A stretch of DNA of 64,000 bases from Archangium lansingense (GCF_026626635.1 NZ_JAPNKA010000001.1:5394001-5458000); one strand, 5' to 3'; numbered from the stretch's first letter, positions 10,091-18,443 are shown. Made by a program: numbers and translations. The notes: generated from the letters alone by a model not told the origin.

Positions 10091-10245
10091 TAGCCACGGG
10101 ACAGGAGGTGACCGACCCAGAGGCTCCAACGGACGTAACGACCACTACGGCGACGATGAAGTGAACGCAGTCAGAACATCAACCCGATGGGGAAGTGTAA
10201 TTGTCGCCAAGGGGAAAAAGTAATTGACGCTGGGCAGCCATCGGG

Positions 10246-10866
10246 GGAGTGGGGTTTCGGGTGTTGGTGACGGTGGCGGGGGCGAAGCTGGCCAAGGGGC
10301 TGCCAGAGGTGCCCAAGGGAGGGATGTGGGCGCGTTTTTCACCTCCACGCTTCGCTTTCGCGGGAGGGAGCACTCAAGGCCGCTTCACGGTTGGGGCGGG
10401 GACTCGCGCCCAGGTGAATGTGGCGAATGGCACGGTGGTGCTCATGGGCGTGTCCGCGAACACGACGGCCTCTGCGTTGGCCGCGGCGGCCACTTCAGCC
10501 CGGACGACGGGGGGCTGCCGGGATGAGTCCGACAAGGGAGACGCTAAACGTCATCACCTCGCCACCGACAAGAATGACATCTCCGATGTCAGCGGAGGGC
10601 CCTGGACCCCGCTGTTCAAGCGCCTTTTCGACCGAGCAGGTGTGAGCCTCGACGATCCAGCGAACATCGTCTATCTCATCGGCCACGTGGGCCCACACCC
10701 CAAGGCGTATCATGAAGATGTGTTCTTCCGCCTCCAGGATGCACTTGGGGAATGCCAGACCCAGGCTTCCTGTCGGAACAGGCTCGCCAATGCTCTTGAC
10801 GGCATTGCTCGCGACGTATGCACGTCCGGCTCGTACCTCAACAAACTAGCCACGAGAAAGTCATGA
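10246..10866 (+). pseudogene. 3' part of the toxin gene: AHH-type nuclease domain
   Basis: This is the continuation of the gene starting at 6939, separated from it by the IS. The AHH-family (HNH/Endo VII-like) nuclease signature is clear: KRHHLATDKND, then W..LFKRLFDRAGVSLDDPAN and GHVGPHPKAYHEDVF. The paired His correspond to residues 347-348 of the restored protein. The frame is open from the right-hand target duplication to TGA 10864-10866. The downstream Imm11 gene overlaps that stop by ATGA. A start at GTG 10249 is possible but would yield a cytoplasmic fragment with no secretion signal. Whether such a fragment is made is unknown. Confidence 0.85.
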
Positions 10867-11441
10867 GTGCTCCTCCGCGTTACTTCGAGCTATTGGACGA
10901 GATGAGTGTGCCGGGCCGCTGGGTGGTGTATCAGAAAGACATTGATGAGCATGGACGACGAGTGGACCCCTGGCAGTTTAAGAGGGGAACACTGCTCCAG
11001 GTAGAAGGACGCCCCATGCTTGGCATCGCTCATCCCGGCATTCCTCTGGACTTCAGTCTGACCGAGCTTGCCACGCCCGTGGTGACCGGGCGCTTTGTCT
11101 CGCTCTTCGAGCAGTTGGAGCTTGGAAACGAGGTCCAATTCATTCCAGCTCAGGTGGAAGGGCAGACCGAGCCCTTTTTCATCCTCAATGTCTTGCATGT
11201 CATCCGTTGCATCGATGACGCCCGGTGCGAGCATGTGTCGTACTGGACGCCCGAGGATGGGGAACCAGAACTGGTCGGCAAGTATCAAAATGTCAGGGGA
11301 TTGAAGGTGGACCCGGCCAGGATGGGATGGCTCAGCATCTGTCGTCCCCGGGGCTGGACGGGTGCCATCATCATCACCGAGCGCATCAAGTTGGCTATGG
11401 AGCGCGCGGGCATTACAGGACTTCGGCTCAGGGAGGCTTGA
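10863..11441 (+). CDS. Imm11-family immunity protein, intact copy
   Basis: The 192-residue product matches the Imm11/DUF1629-type myxobacterial immunity family. Typical stretches are PGRWVVYQKDIDEHGR, DPWQF, PLDFSLTELATPVV, NEVQFIPAQVEGQTEPFFIL, IRCIDDARC and GWTGAIIITERIKLAMERAG. The ATG at 10863 overlaps the toxin stop (ATGA), which decides this start over an upstream in-frame ATG. It would neutralise the AHH nuclease encoded just before it. It is the only undamaged member of the toxin/immunity locus. Confidence 0.85.
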   Translation: MSAPPRYFELLDEMSVPGRWVVYQKDIDEHGRRVDPWQFKRGTLLQVEGRPMLGIAHPGIPLDFSLTELATPVVTGRFVSLFEQLELGNEVQFIPAQVEGQTEPFFILNVLHVIRCIDDARCEHVSYWTPEDGEPELVGKYQNVRGLKVDPARMGWLSICRPRGWTGAIIITERIKLAMERAGITGLRLREA

Positions 11442-11454
11442 TCCCACCATGTTC

Positions 11455-11531
11455 ATGAGGGTGAGACATTGCTCGGTCTCGCCTTCTGGCCAGGGTCGAT
11501 GCTCAACAAACTCTTCACGAGAAAGTCATGA
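11455..11531 (+). pseudogene. Decayed 3' end of a second toxin gene
   Basis: The bases before the second Imm11 gene keep the tail of the toxin gene. The last ten codons read MLNKLFTRKS-stop, against YLNKLATRKS-stop in the toxin. The stop again overlaps the next ATG as ATGA. Weaker identity (CATTGCTCG) extends about 35 bases further upstream. This suggests a toxin-immunity unit was duplicated and the second toxin then deleted. Confidence 0.65.
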
Positions 11532-11783
11532 TTGCGCCGAAACTCTATTTCGATTTGTGGGATGATTTGTATGTCCCTGGGCGGTGGCATTTGAGCGCTC
11601 CCGATGTGGATGAGCATGGGCGAGAAATAGACCCCTGGCAATTCAAGGATGGAGAGGTCATCAAGTTGGAGTCAGCGCCACTGCTCCACATGGTTCGCCC
11701 GGGCCGTGCTCTTGACTTCAGCCTGACCGGCCTGACGGTGCCATTGGTCAATGACCGCGTTGTCTCTCTCTTCGAGCATCTAG
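11528..11783 (+). pseudogene. 5' part of second Imm11 gene, cut by an IS1182-family element
   Basis: Encodes the N-terminal half of a second Imm11 protein (VPGRWHLSAPDVDEHGR, DPWQFKDGE, ALDFSLTGLTVPLV, RVVSLFEHL). It is broken at CTAG 11780-11783. Joining to 13494 gives SLFEHLGLEQEVQFIPA in one frame and a 192-residue protein, the same length as the intact copy at 10863. The two copies are paralogous but clearly diverged. Confidence 0.88.
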
Positions 11784-13489
11784 GAGCGTGTCGGCGAATC
11801 GGCCAGAGGTACGGTAGCGCGTAGCGGGAGCGATATGGCGCCCCAGGTGCGGATGCCGTGGAGCCGCGACCGCCGTGCGGCGACCTGCTCCGCTACGCCG
11901 CCTGCGCGGCCAGGCTGGGCAGTTCCCACCCCAGCTTCCACAACTTCTTCAGGTTGTGGACGGCACACGCCAGCGAGAATTCCCCTTGCACCTTGGTGAG
12001 GCCCCTCAGCGAGAAGCGTGGCAGGACTGTGTTCTTCACCTGCCCGATGACAGGCTCGGCTGTCACCTTGCGCCGCGCGTACGCCTTGCGTCCCCGCTTC
12101 GTCAAAATCTTGCGCTTCATTCGCTCCTTGAAGCTCAGTCCCGCCGGCGGGCGTCCTCGAGGAGCTGGCGGCGCTTCCTCTCCGTGCTTGCCGCGCCCGG
12201 TGGCCACAAAGCACTCCACCCCCTTGTCCTCCACCTTCTCAATGTCCTCCTGGCTCAGGTAGCCCGTGTCCGCACTCAGCTCCTTGGGCACCAGTCCCGT
12301 GTTGGCTTCCACCTGCTCCACCATGGGGGCCAGCTGGCGTGCATCACTGGTGCTCTGCCCCACTTCCTGGGCCACTATCAGTTGCGTGTCCGCGTCCGCT
12401 GCCACCTGTGCGTTGTAGGACTGCTGGAAGGCGCCTGCCCGCGGCATTATTCTCGATTCCGGGTCGGTGAAATTGCGCTGCGCCTTCTCGGAGGGCTTCG
12501 CCTCCTCCGGGTTTTCACCCCTGGCCCCAGCCTTCTCCCTGGCCTCCTTCTCCAAGTCCTCCTTGGCCTCGCGAATCTTCTCCCGGCGCTTCTCCTTCTC
12601 CACCGCCAGCTCGAGCTTCTTCTCCGCCTCCAGCTCACGCGCGGCCTGCCGCAGCCGCTCGGCGCGCTTCTCTGGATTCTTCAGCTCCTCGGGCAGCTCA
12701 TCCCCGCGTCGCCCCTTGCCGTAGCGCCTGTCCTCCTCCGCATCCAGCGCCGCGGCCTCCGCAAGCAGCCTGTCTATCTGCTCGTCCAGCTTCTTCATGG
12801 ACTCCTCCATTCGTCCGTAGCTCATCGCCTTGTGCTTGCTGGCGTTGGCCTTCCATTTCGAGCCATCCACCGCCAGGTGCCCCAGCTTCTTGAGCCCCGA
12901 GCCGCGCGCCAGCCTCAGCGTGTCCACGAAGAGCGCTCGGAAGGCTTCCAGGTGCCTCACCCTGAAGGTGCACACCGTGTCGTGGTCCGGCCTCTCTCCT
13001 CCCGTCAGGTAGCGGAAGGCGATGTCCGTCTCGCACCTCCTCTCAATCTCCCGGCTGCTCGTAATGCCTCGCGCGTACGCGTACATGAGCAGCAACGTCA
13101 TCATCACCGGGTGGTAGGGCGGCTGACCGCACTCCTGGGTGTACGCCTTCAGAATGGCGCTGAAGTCGAGCGTCTTGCGCAGCTCGACGAAGAAGCACGC
13201 CAGGTGCCCCTCTCCCAGCACTTCCCTCGCGTACTGCGGTAGCAACTGGCCCTGCTCCGGCTGCCACTCCCGGAACGGTCTCGGCGAGGCGTAGCGGGCG
13301 GAGCTCTTCGTCTCCTCCCGCTCCGGCTTCTCGCTGGTTGCTACTTCCAACAGGGCGGCCTGCTCCGGCTTCTTCCTCGAGGTGGTGCTCACCCTCCACC
13401 TTCAACCAGAACTCGCCTCCCCTCTGAAGGACCACCTGGGGCGTCACTCCTCTTCCCCACCCTCCAAGGTGGGGTTTTCCGACACGCTC
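11784..13489 (-). mobile_element. IS1182-family insertion sequence (about 1.7 kb)
   Basis: The terminal inverted repeat is GAGCGTGTCGG at the left end and its complement CCGACACGCTC at the right end. The element is flanked by CTAG on both sides (11780-11783 and 13490-13493), which fits a 4-bp palindromic target duplication. It contains a single full-length transposase on the minus strand. Confidence 0.88.
11893..13392 (-). CDS. IS1182-family DDE transposase
   Basis: The 499-residue protein has the IS1182/IS5-superfamily layout. The N-terminal DUF772-type region (QPPYHPVMMTLLLMYAYARGI, ERRCETDIAFRYLTGG) is followed by the catalytic core: Asp in LAVDGSKWKANASK, Asp in LSADTGYLS and Glu in AEPVIGQVKN. 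A highly charged coiled-coil insertion sits between the first two catalytic residues. No frameshift or stop is visible, so the element may still be mobile. Confidence 0.93.
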   Translation of the reverse strand: MSTTSRKKPEQAALLEVATSEKPEREETKSSARYASPRPFREWQPEQGQLLPQYAREVLGEGHLACFFVELRKTLDFSAILKAYTQECGQPPYHPVMMTLLLMYAYARGITSSREIERRCETDIAFRYLTGGERPDHDTVCTFRVRHLEAFRALFVDTLRLARGSGLKKLGHLAVDGSKWKANASKHKAMSYGRMEESMKKLDEQIDRLLAEAAALDAEEDRRYGKGRRGDELPEELKNPEKRAERLRQAARELEAEKKLELAVEKEKRREKIREAKEDLEKEAREKAGARGENPEEAKPSEKAQRNFTDPESRIMPRAGAFQQSYNAQVAADADTQLIVAQEVGQSTSDARQLAPMVEQVEANTGLVPKELSADTGYLSQEDIEKVEDKGVECFVATGRGKHGEEAPPAPRGRPPAGLSFKERMKRKILTKRGRKAYARRKVTAEPVIGQVKNTVLPRFSLRGLTKVQGEFSLACAVHNLKKLWKLGWELPSLAAQAA

Positions 13490-13493
13490 CTAG

Positions 13494-13816
13494 GGCTCGA
13501 GCAGGAGGTGCAATTCATACCAGCTCGAGTAGAGGGGTTCACCGAACCCTATTTTCTTCTCAATGCCCTCCGCGTCATTCGCTGCATCGATGATGCCCGA
13601 TGTGGGGAGGTGCTCTACTGGCTTCCCAAGGACAACCGCCCGGACAAACTGGGGCAGTACCGGAACGTCAGAAGCTTGAGAGTGGATCCGCAGAAGGTAG
13701 GCAACTCCAACATCTTCCGTCCCTGGGGCTGGACGGTTGCTCTCATCGTCTCCGAGCGCATCAAACTGGCGATGGAGAGCGCGGGAATCACTGGCACCGA
13801 GTTCACGGAAGCCTGA
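13494..13816 (+). pseudogene. 3' part of second Imm11 gene
   Basis: Continues the gene begun at 11528: LEQEVQFIPARVEGFTEPYF, IRCIDDARCGEVLYW, GWTVALIVSERIKLAMESAG, stop at 13814-13816. The right border of the accessory island lies 8 bases further on. Confidence 0.88.
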
Positions 13817-13823
13817 AAAGACT

Positions 13824-13841
13824 TGGGCGGACGCGCACTGA
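13824..13841 (+). repeat. Right direct repeat of the polA 3' end (candidate att site)
   Basis: An exact 18-base copy of the polA terminus. Unlike the left copy, it is followed by CGTACGCGTCCGCCC, which completes a perfect hairpin. This right side therefore looks like the original polA terminator region. Confidence 0.75.
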
Positions 13842-13856
13842 CGTACGCGTCCGCCC
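13825..13856 (+). terminator. Displaced polA terminator hairpin
   Basis: GGGCGGACGCG and CGCGTCCGCCC form an 11-bp perfect stem with a 10-base loop. The left arm is polA 3' coding sequence. The natural reading is a terminator that overlapped the polA stop codon before the island was inserted. It now ends the toxin/immunity locus. Confidence 0.55.
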
Positions 13857-14085
13857 GAAGAACAACGCCGACCCGTCCGGCCGTCGAGGCGCGTGAACCC
13901 CCATTCACGCGGCCTCCAGCGGCCACTCCTTGCGCGCTCACCGCACCCCCGCGCGGGAACACGCCCCCTTTTCGCGCCTCGGGCTCCCCAAATCGCCCGT
14001 CAGCGCGCCCCCTTCAACCGCCGGCCCTCGGACTCCTCCCCGAAATGGGAGGCGTCAAGCCGGACGGGTCAGCACCCCCCTCAAT

Positions 14086-14613
14086 TCAATGCATCGCCAG
14101 CCGTTCCTCCGTCGCGGGCGCCGAGGGTCTCTCGCGCGCCGCCACTGGCGTCTTCTCGAAGAGCTGCACCACCAGTCCCGCGAAGGTCACTCGCGGCCGG
14201 GGCGCCAGTGGATTGCCCAGGCGCTCCATCAGCGCCACCGCTGAGTCCACCGCCTCGTCCAGCGCCTGGTTCACCACCGCCCGCTCCGTGTCACCTCCGC
14301 CCAGGGCCTCCACCGCGTCCACCAGACAGCGGCGCAGCGCGGAGAACTCCTCGTGCAGCGCGCGCACGCCTCGCTTCGGCGCCAGCCTCAGCACCGCACG
14401 CGTCCGGCTCCACGGGCTGCCCTCCTTGCCCTCCAGCTTCTTTCCCACCTCGCGGATGAAGGGCTCCACCACGCCGTCCAGCTGGTTGCGTGGCGGTGAG
14501 CCATCCTTACGGGCCTCGGCGAAACGCACCCGGCGCCATGCCGCGGCCAGCCGCTCGGGCTGCCCCGCGAACACCCTCGCCACCCCTGCTCCCCGCCGTG
14601 CGCGTTCCACCAT
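14086..14613 (-). CDS. Conserved hypothetical protein
   Basis: A 175-residue soluble, mainly helical protein with no signal peptide. I place the start at ATG 14613 because GGAGG sits 8 bases upstream; longer starts to 14709 are possible. Notable stretches are LDGVVEPFIREVGKKLEG, SPWSRTRAVLRL and NQALDEAVDSAVAL. These resemble the helical N-terminal segment found before sensor-kinase domains in myxobacteria, but no kinase follows. Function unknown. Confidence 0.6.
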   Translation of the reverse strand: MVERARRGAGVARVFAGQPERLAAAWRRVRFAEARKDGSPPRNQLDGVVEPFIREVGKKLEGKEGSPWSRTRAVLRLAPKRGVRALHEEFSALRRCLVDAVEALGGGDTERAVVNQALDEAVDSAVALMERLGNPLAPRPRVTFAGLVVQLFEKTPVAARERPSAPATEERLAMH

Positions 14614-14851
14614 TCCGCTGTCCTCCGCTCTCGTGGCGCCGTCTTGAGCAAGCCGCTTGCCAGCGCTCACGTGCCACCGGTGGACAGTGAAATCAGCCGT
14701 TTGGCCCATCTCCTGAAACCTGCGCGTCCCAGGCGGGCTGTAGATTTTTCGCCGATGGCAAGGAAAGGGGAGTGGCGTGGGTCACGCTGTCGCTTCCGTG
14801 GGCACGACTTTTCCCACTGGCAGGCGAGGGCGCGACTCCTGGCCTTCTTCT

Positions 14852-16039
14852 TCAGTGCAGCGTCGGCTTATGCGGACGAGGCGAGTCTTCCTCGTCGTCC
14901 TCGGATTCCGGGCCGTTCGCCGCGATGGGCTCGTTCCACTCGGGAGCCGCCGCGTCCATCGTCTTTGCTGCGTCCGCCGACTCCCCACCGTCCACTGGCT
15001 GCGGCGGCGGAGGCGTGAGCCGCGCTCGCTGCTGGGCCAGCTCGGCCTCGAGGGCTTCGCGCAGCTCCGCCTCCTCGGCGACATCCTGCGCCTCCATCTG
15101 CGCCAGGTGCTCCTCCTTCTGCTTGCGCCGCCGCACGTACGCCGCCACCACCAGCCCCGTCATTCCCAGCCACAGCAGCGAGGAGCTCGTCGTCAGCGGC
15201 AGCCAGCCGTAGCGCGCCGCCACTCCCTCGCGCCACGCCAGCTCCTCCACCCACAGCGACGATTTGAATGCCTTGCCAAAGGCCTGCTCGAAGGGCTGGC
15301 CCGTGGCCACCTCGTCCACCAGCCGGCCCATGCCCTCGGGCCCGTGCTTCGCCGACAGCCACGCCACGAAGGCCGCGCTCTGCGCGTAGGCAATCTCCAC
15401 GTCCGAGGGCAGATCCGGCCACGCGTCGTGCAGGTGCTCGAAGCGGAACACCCTCTCCTGCGTCACCGCGCGGAAGAGGGCCGTGTAGTGCGTCATCGAC
15501 CAGTTCTCGCCCGTCAGGTTCTGCGCCAGGCCCTCCTGGAACCAGCGCGGCCAGCCGCGGGCCAGCTGCCCCAGTGCCACGTGCGCCAGCTCATGCCGCA
15601 GCGTCACCATGCCCTCCGGCCCCGCCAGCGTCAGCGCGTTGAGCAGGACGATGCGGTGCGATGGGTAGGCCAGCGCCACCGCCCAGCCCGGAGGTGCTCC
15701 CCCGGGCAGCGCCAGCGCCTCGAACTCCTCGCGGCCCACGCCGACGCGGATCTCCGTCACCCCCGGCCAGTCCCGCCCCAGCACGCTCACGAAGTGGTCT
15801 CGGATGGCCTCGATGTTGCCGGCCAGCTGGCGCGCGGAGCCCTCGGACTTCGCGGTGTAGAGCAGCCGGAAGCGGGGCGTGGTCACCTCGCCCACCACCA
15901 GCGCTGGTCGGGGCAGGGGCACCATCGCGGGCTCCACCCCACCGTTGGCGTGACCGGCCTCCGGCGTGGGCAGGATGAACTCCTGCGCCCGCGCGGCGGG
16001 GGTCAGCAACAGCATCAGGAGCAGGAGCAGGTGGCGCAT
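14852..16039 (-). CDS. Secreted peptidase-MA-like metallohydrolase with membrane anchor
   Basis: The start at MRHLLLLLMLLLTPAARA gives a signal peptide and 395 residues; longer in-frame starts are less likely. The zinc-binding motif HELAHVALG lies mid-protein, followed by WFQEGLAQNLTG with the third-ligand Glu, as in peptidase MA-like/gluzincin families. A membrane segment (LLWLGMTGLVVAAYV) lies near residue 290. An acidic, low-complexity cytoplasmic tail follows. It is probably an envelope protease with its catalytic domain in the periplasm; substrate unknown. Confidence 0.8.
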   Translation of the reverse strand: MRHLLLLLMLLLTPAARAQEFILPTPEAGHANGGVEPAMVPLPRPALVVGEVTTPRFRLLYTAKSEGSARQLAGNIEAIRDHFVSVLGRDWPGVTEIRVGVGREEFEALALPGGAPPGWAVALAYPSHRIVLLNALTLAGPEGMVTLRHELAHVALGQLARGWPRWFQEGLAQNLTGENWSMTHYTALFRAVTQERVFRFEHLHDAWPDLPSDVEIAYAQSAAFVAWLSAKHGPEGMGRLVDEVATGQPFEQAFGKAFKSSLWVEELAWREGVAARYGWLPLTTSSSLLWLGMTGLVVAAYVRRRKQKEEHLAQMEAQDVAEEAELREALEAELAQQRARLTPPPPQPVDGGESADAAKTMDAAAPEWNEPIAANGPESEDDEEDSPRPHKPTLH

Positions 16040-16046
16040 AGGAGCC

Positions 16047-16346
16047 TCACGTGGCTCCAGACATAACAGCCAGGGCATGTGCCGCGCCAAGCCCCTCCAC
16101 TCGCACCCGCTTACGACGCGAGGTGTCACCCGACACCAGGCTCACCTGCCGCTTCGGCACGCCCAGTTGCTTCGCCAGGAACTCGAGCAGCGCGGCGTTG
16201 GCCTCGCCATCCACGGGCGGCGCGGCGAGCTGAATCTTCAGCATCCCGTCGTGCTCGCCCACCACGCGGGTGCGCGAGGCTCGCGGCTGCACCACCACCG
16301 CCAGCTCCACCCCTCCGGGGACTTCCTTCAGCCAGGAGGCGGACAT
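16047..16346 (-). CDS. DUF167/YggU-family protein
   Basis: A 99-residue protein with the family core: VQPRASRTRVVGEHDGMLKI, APPVDGEANAALLEFLAKQL and SLVSGDTSRRKRVRVEG. Family members are small cytoplasmic proteins of unknown role. It lies 14 bases downstream of the DivIVA-like gene and is probably co-transcribed with it, a linkage also common in other bacteria. Confidence 0.85.
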   Translation of the reverse strand: MSASWLKEVPGGVELAVVVQPRASRTRVVGEHDGMLKIQLAAPPVDGEANAALLEFLAKQLGVPKRQVSLVSGDTSRRKRVRVEGLGAAHALAVMSGAT

Positions 16347-16360
16347 GAATTCCTCGCCGG

Positions 16361-16888
16361 CTACTCGCCGTTCTGCGCCTTCTTCTGGGTGAGGTACGCC
16401 ACGTTGTCCTCCACGCGGGCGTAGTCCTTGTCGGCGAAGGTCCGGCCGCTGAACGTCTCCAGCAGCTTCTGGTGCGCCTCCACCACCGACTTCACCTGGG
16501 ACTCGAACTGGGCGCGCTGGCGCTTCAGCTCGTTGATGTCCTCCACCACCTGCACCAGCCGCTGGTGCGCGCCATGGACGATCTTCTCCGCCTGGTGCTC
16601 GGCGTCCGCGAGGATGATCTCCGCCTCCTTCTTGGCGGCGCCCTTCATGTCCTCGCTGATGCGCTGCGCGGTGACCATCGTCTCCTGCAGGGTGCGCTCG
16701 CGCTCCAGGTGCTGCTCCAGCTTGAGCTGGGTGCGCTTGAGCTCCTCCTTCAGGCCGATGTTCTCCTTCACCACCTCCTCGAACTCTCCGGCGATGAGCT
16801 CCAGGAAGGCTTCCACCTCGCGCTTCGAGAAGCCGCGCAGGGCCGTCTCGAAGCGCTTCTGCCGGATGTCGAGCGGGGTGATCTTCAT
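16361..16888 (-). CDS. DivIVA-domain coiled-coil protein
   Basis: Residues 1-30 (MKITPLDIRQKRFETALRGF, KREVEAFLE) are the DivIVA membrane-curvature-binding N-terminus. The rest is a long coiled coil to residue 160. In other bacteria these proteins mark poles or septa and recruit partners. At 175 residues it is of usual size. It is followed by the DUF167 gene and preceded by proC on the same strand, the proC-DivIVA neighbourhood seen in many genomes. Confidence 0.88.
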   Translation of the reverse strand: MKITPLDIRQKRFETALRGFSKREVEAFLELIAGEFEEVVKENIGLKEELKRTQLKLEQHLERERTLQETMVTAQRISEDMKGAAKKEAEIILADAEHQAEKIVHGAHQRLVQVVEDINELKRQRAQFESQVKSVVEAHQKLLETFSGRTFADKDYARVEDNVAYLTQKKAQNGE

Positions 16889-16909
16889 GCACCCCAGTAT
16901 AGGTCAGCC

Positions 16910-17737
16910 CTAGGACTTCTCCAGGAACTGCTCCCCCAACTCCCGGGCGCGCCGGGTGGCCGCCTCCACTGCGTTGATGAGGGTGGTGCGCAGCCCGCCT
17001 GCCTCCAGGGTATGCAGGCCTGCGATGGCCGTGCCCCCGGGGCTCGTCACCTGATCCTTGAGCTGGCCGGGGTGGGCGCCCGTCTCGATGAGCAGCTGCG
17101 CGCTGCCCAACACTGTCTGCGCGGCCAGCTTGAGCGCGGTGTAGCGGGGCAGACCCACCTTCACCCCCGCGTCCGAGAGCGCCTCGATGATGAGGAAGAT
17201 GTAGGCGGGGCCGCTACCGGACAGGCCGGTGACAGCATCCAGCAGGTTCTCGTCCACCACGGTGGTGGTGCCCACGGACTGGAAGATGCGGGTGGCCACC
17301 GCCAGGTCCTCCTCGCTGGCGTGCTCGCCCGGGGACAGCGCGCAGGCGCCCATGCCCACCAGGGAGGGGGTGTTGGGCATGGTGCGGATGATGCGCGCCC
17401 CAGCACCCAGCCGCCGCTCCATGGCCGCGATGGGCACACCAGCCGCCACGGAGATGATGAGCTTGTGCGGATCCACCGCCGAGGCCACCTGGACGAGCAC
17501 CTTGTCCAGCGCCTGCGGCTTCACGGAGAGCACCACCACGTCCGCCTCGCGCACCGCGGCCAGGTTGTCCTGGGTGATGCGCACGCCATAGGTGCGTTGG
17601 AGTGTCTCCAGCCGCTCCCCGCGGCGCCCGGTGGCGATGATGGACTCGGGCCGCGCGTTGCCGGCGCGCAGCAGGCCCTTGATGAGCGCCTCGGCCATGT
17701 TTCCGGCGCCGAGGAAGGTGATCTTCTGTTCGAGCAT
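16910..17737 (-). CDS. proC: Pyrroline-5-carboxylate reductase
   Basis: Catalyses the last step of proline synthesis, reducing 1-pyrroline-5-carboxylate with NAD(P)H. The N-terminal Rossmann motif ITFLGAGNMAEALIKGLL starts at residue 6. The C-terminal dimerisation/active-site region has LSGSGPAYIFLIIEAL and VTSPGGTAIAGLHTLE. The length of 275 residues is normal. The start at 17737 fits the family; an upstream in-frame extension lacks homology. It is divergent from the J-domain gene across a 160-bp gap. Confidence 0.95.
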   Translation of the reverse strand: MLEQKITFLGAGNMAEALIKGLLRAGNARPESIIATGRRGERLETLQRTYGVRITQDNLAAVREADVVVLSVKPQALDKVLVQVASAVDPHKLIISVAAGVPIAAMERRLGAGARIIRTMPNTPSLVGMGACALSPGEHASEEDLAVATRIFQSVGTTTVVDENLLDAVTGLSGSGPAYIFLIIEALSDAGVKVGLPRYTALKLAAQTVLGSAQLLIETGAHPGQLKDQVTSPGGTAIAGLHTLEAGGLRTTLINAVEAATRRARELGEQFLEKS

Positions 17738-17897
17738 CCTCCGGCTTCTAGCGTGAAACCCGAGGGCCCGGACGCTCCGTGTGAAGGGGGGTTTTCCGCG
17801 ACCGTCTGGTTGCAGATTTCTTGACGGGAGATCGGATCGTGGGACCTTGACACCCGCTACAGGCATGTAGCGCCTGAACGGAGAGGTCGAGAGCACC

Positions 17898-18419
17898 ATG
17901 AGCGCGGCGGCTGCGACGAGCTGGAACTGGCGGACCCTGGAGAACGTGGAGGTCGAGTGCACGCACTGTGGCGTGCGCATGACCGGACACTCGGGGCCGC
18001 GGGTCAAGTACTTCCGCTGCGGCTCGTGCCACCGTTGGGTCTCCAGCGTCTATACGGACGTCTTCCGCGCGGACGCGAAGATGCGCACGCACCCGGTGAA
18101 GGAGAAGCCGGAAGGGGACGCGCAGTTCCTGGCGGTGAAGGACCGGCTGGAGGCGTGGCTGGCGGCGATCGACGACCAGGATCCGTACCGGGTGCTGGGG
18201 GTGTCGCCGTCGGACTCTCCCGAGGTGGTGCGGGCGCGCTTCCGCGAGCTGGCGCTGGAGCGGCACCCGGACCGGGGTGGCTCCGAGGCGAAGATGCGCG
18301 AGCTGAACCTGGCGTACGAGAAGATCCTCCGCCACCGTCAGCGCAAGCGGATCGAGTCGCTGGAGGCGGGCTCGGCGCCGGTGCGCGCGGCGTCGGTGCT
18401 CCCCGCGCGCGGCCGGTAG
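17898..18419 (+). CDS. Zinc-ribbon J-domain protein
   Basis: The N-terminus has two Cys pairs (CTHCGV and CGSCHRW), likely a zinc ribbon. The C-terminus is a J domain (DPYRVLGVSPSDSPEVVRAR, ERHPDRGG) with the HPD tripeptide that stimulates Hsp70 ATPase. The 173-residue layout is not classical DnaJ, since there is no Gly/Phe region or substrate domain. It is probably a specialised DnaK co-chaperone whose client or nucleic-acid partner is chosen by the zinc ribbon. Confidence 0.85.
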   Translation: MSAAAATSWNWRTLENVEVECTHCGVRMTGHSGPRVKYFRCGSCHRWVSSVYTDVFRADAKMRTHPVKEKPEGDAQFLAVKDRLEAWLAAIDDQDPYRVLGVSPSDSPEVVRARFRELALERHPDRGGSEAKMRELNLAYEKILRHRQRKRIESLEAGSAPVRAASVLPARGR

Positions 18420-18443
18420 TTCCGCGGGGCCCGGCCCGGCGGC

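Larger units (their letters stand above)
7671..10236 (+). mobile_element. IS21-family insertion sequence (2566 bp)
   Basis: The ends are TGCTCAGCGACAACTAC on the left and, reading inward, TGCCCAGCGTCAATTAC on the right, beginning TG and ending CA as in the IS21 family. Internal repeats of about 19 bp lie at 7679-7697 and 7702-7720, with an inverted copy at 10187-10205. The target duplication is GCCATCGGG at 7662-7670 and 10237-10245. This is 9 bp, one more than usual for the family, so one base may match by chance. The element carries istA (with an in-frame stop) and istB. Confidence 0.93.

Noticed and set aside
11875..13242. 455-residue plus-strand open frame inside the IS1182-type element
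   Set aside because: Shadow of the intact transposase on the other strand.
6852..13841. Whole island as a prophage
   Set aside because: No integrase, capsid, terminase, tail or lysis genes lie between the repeats.
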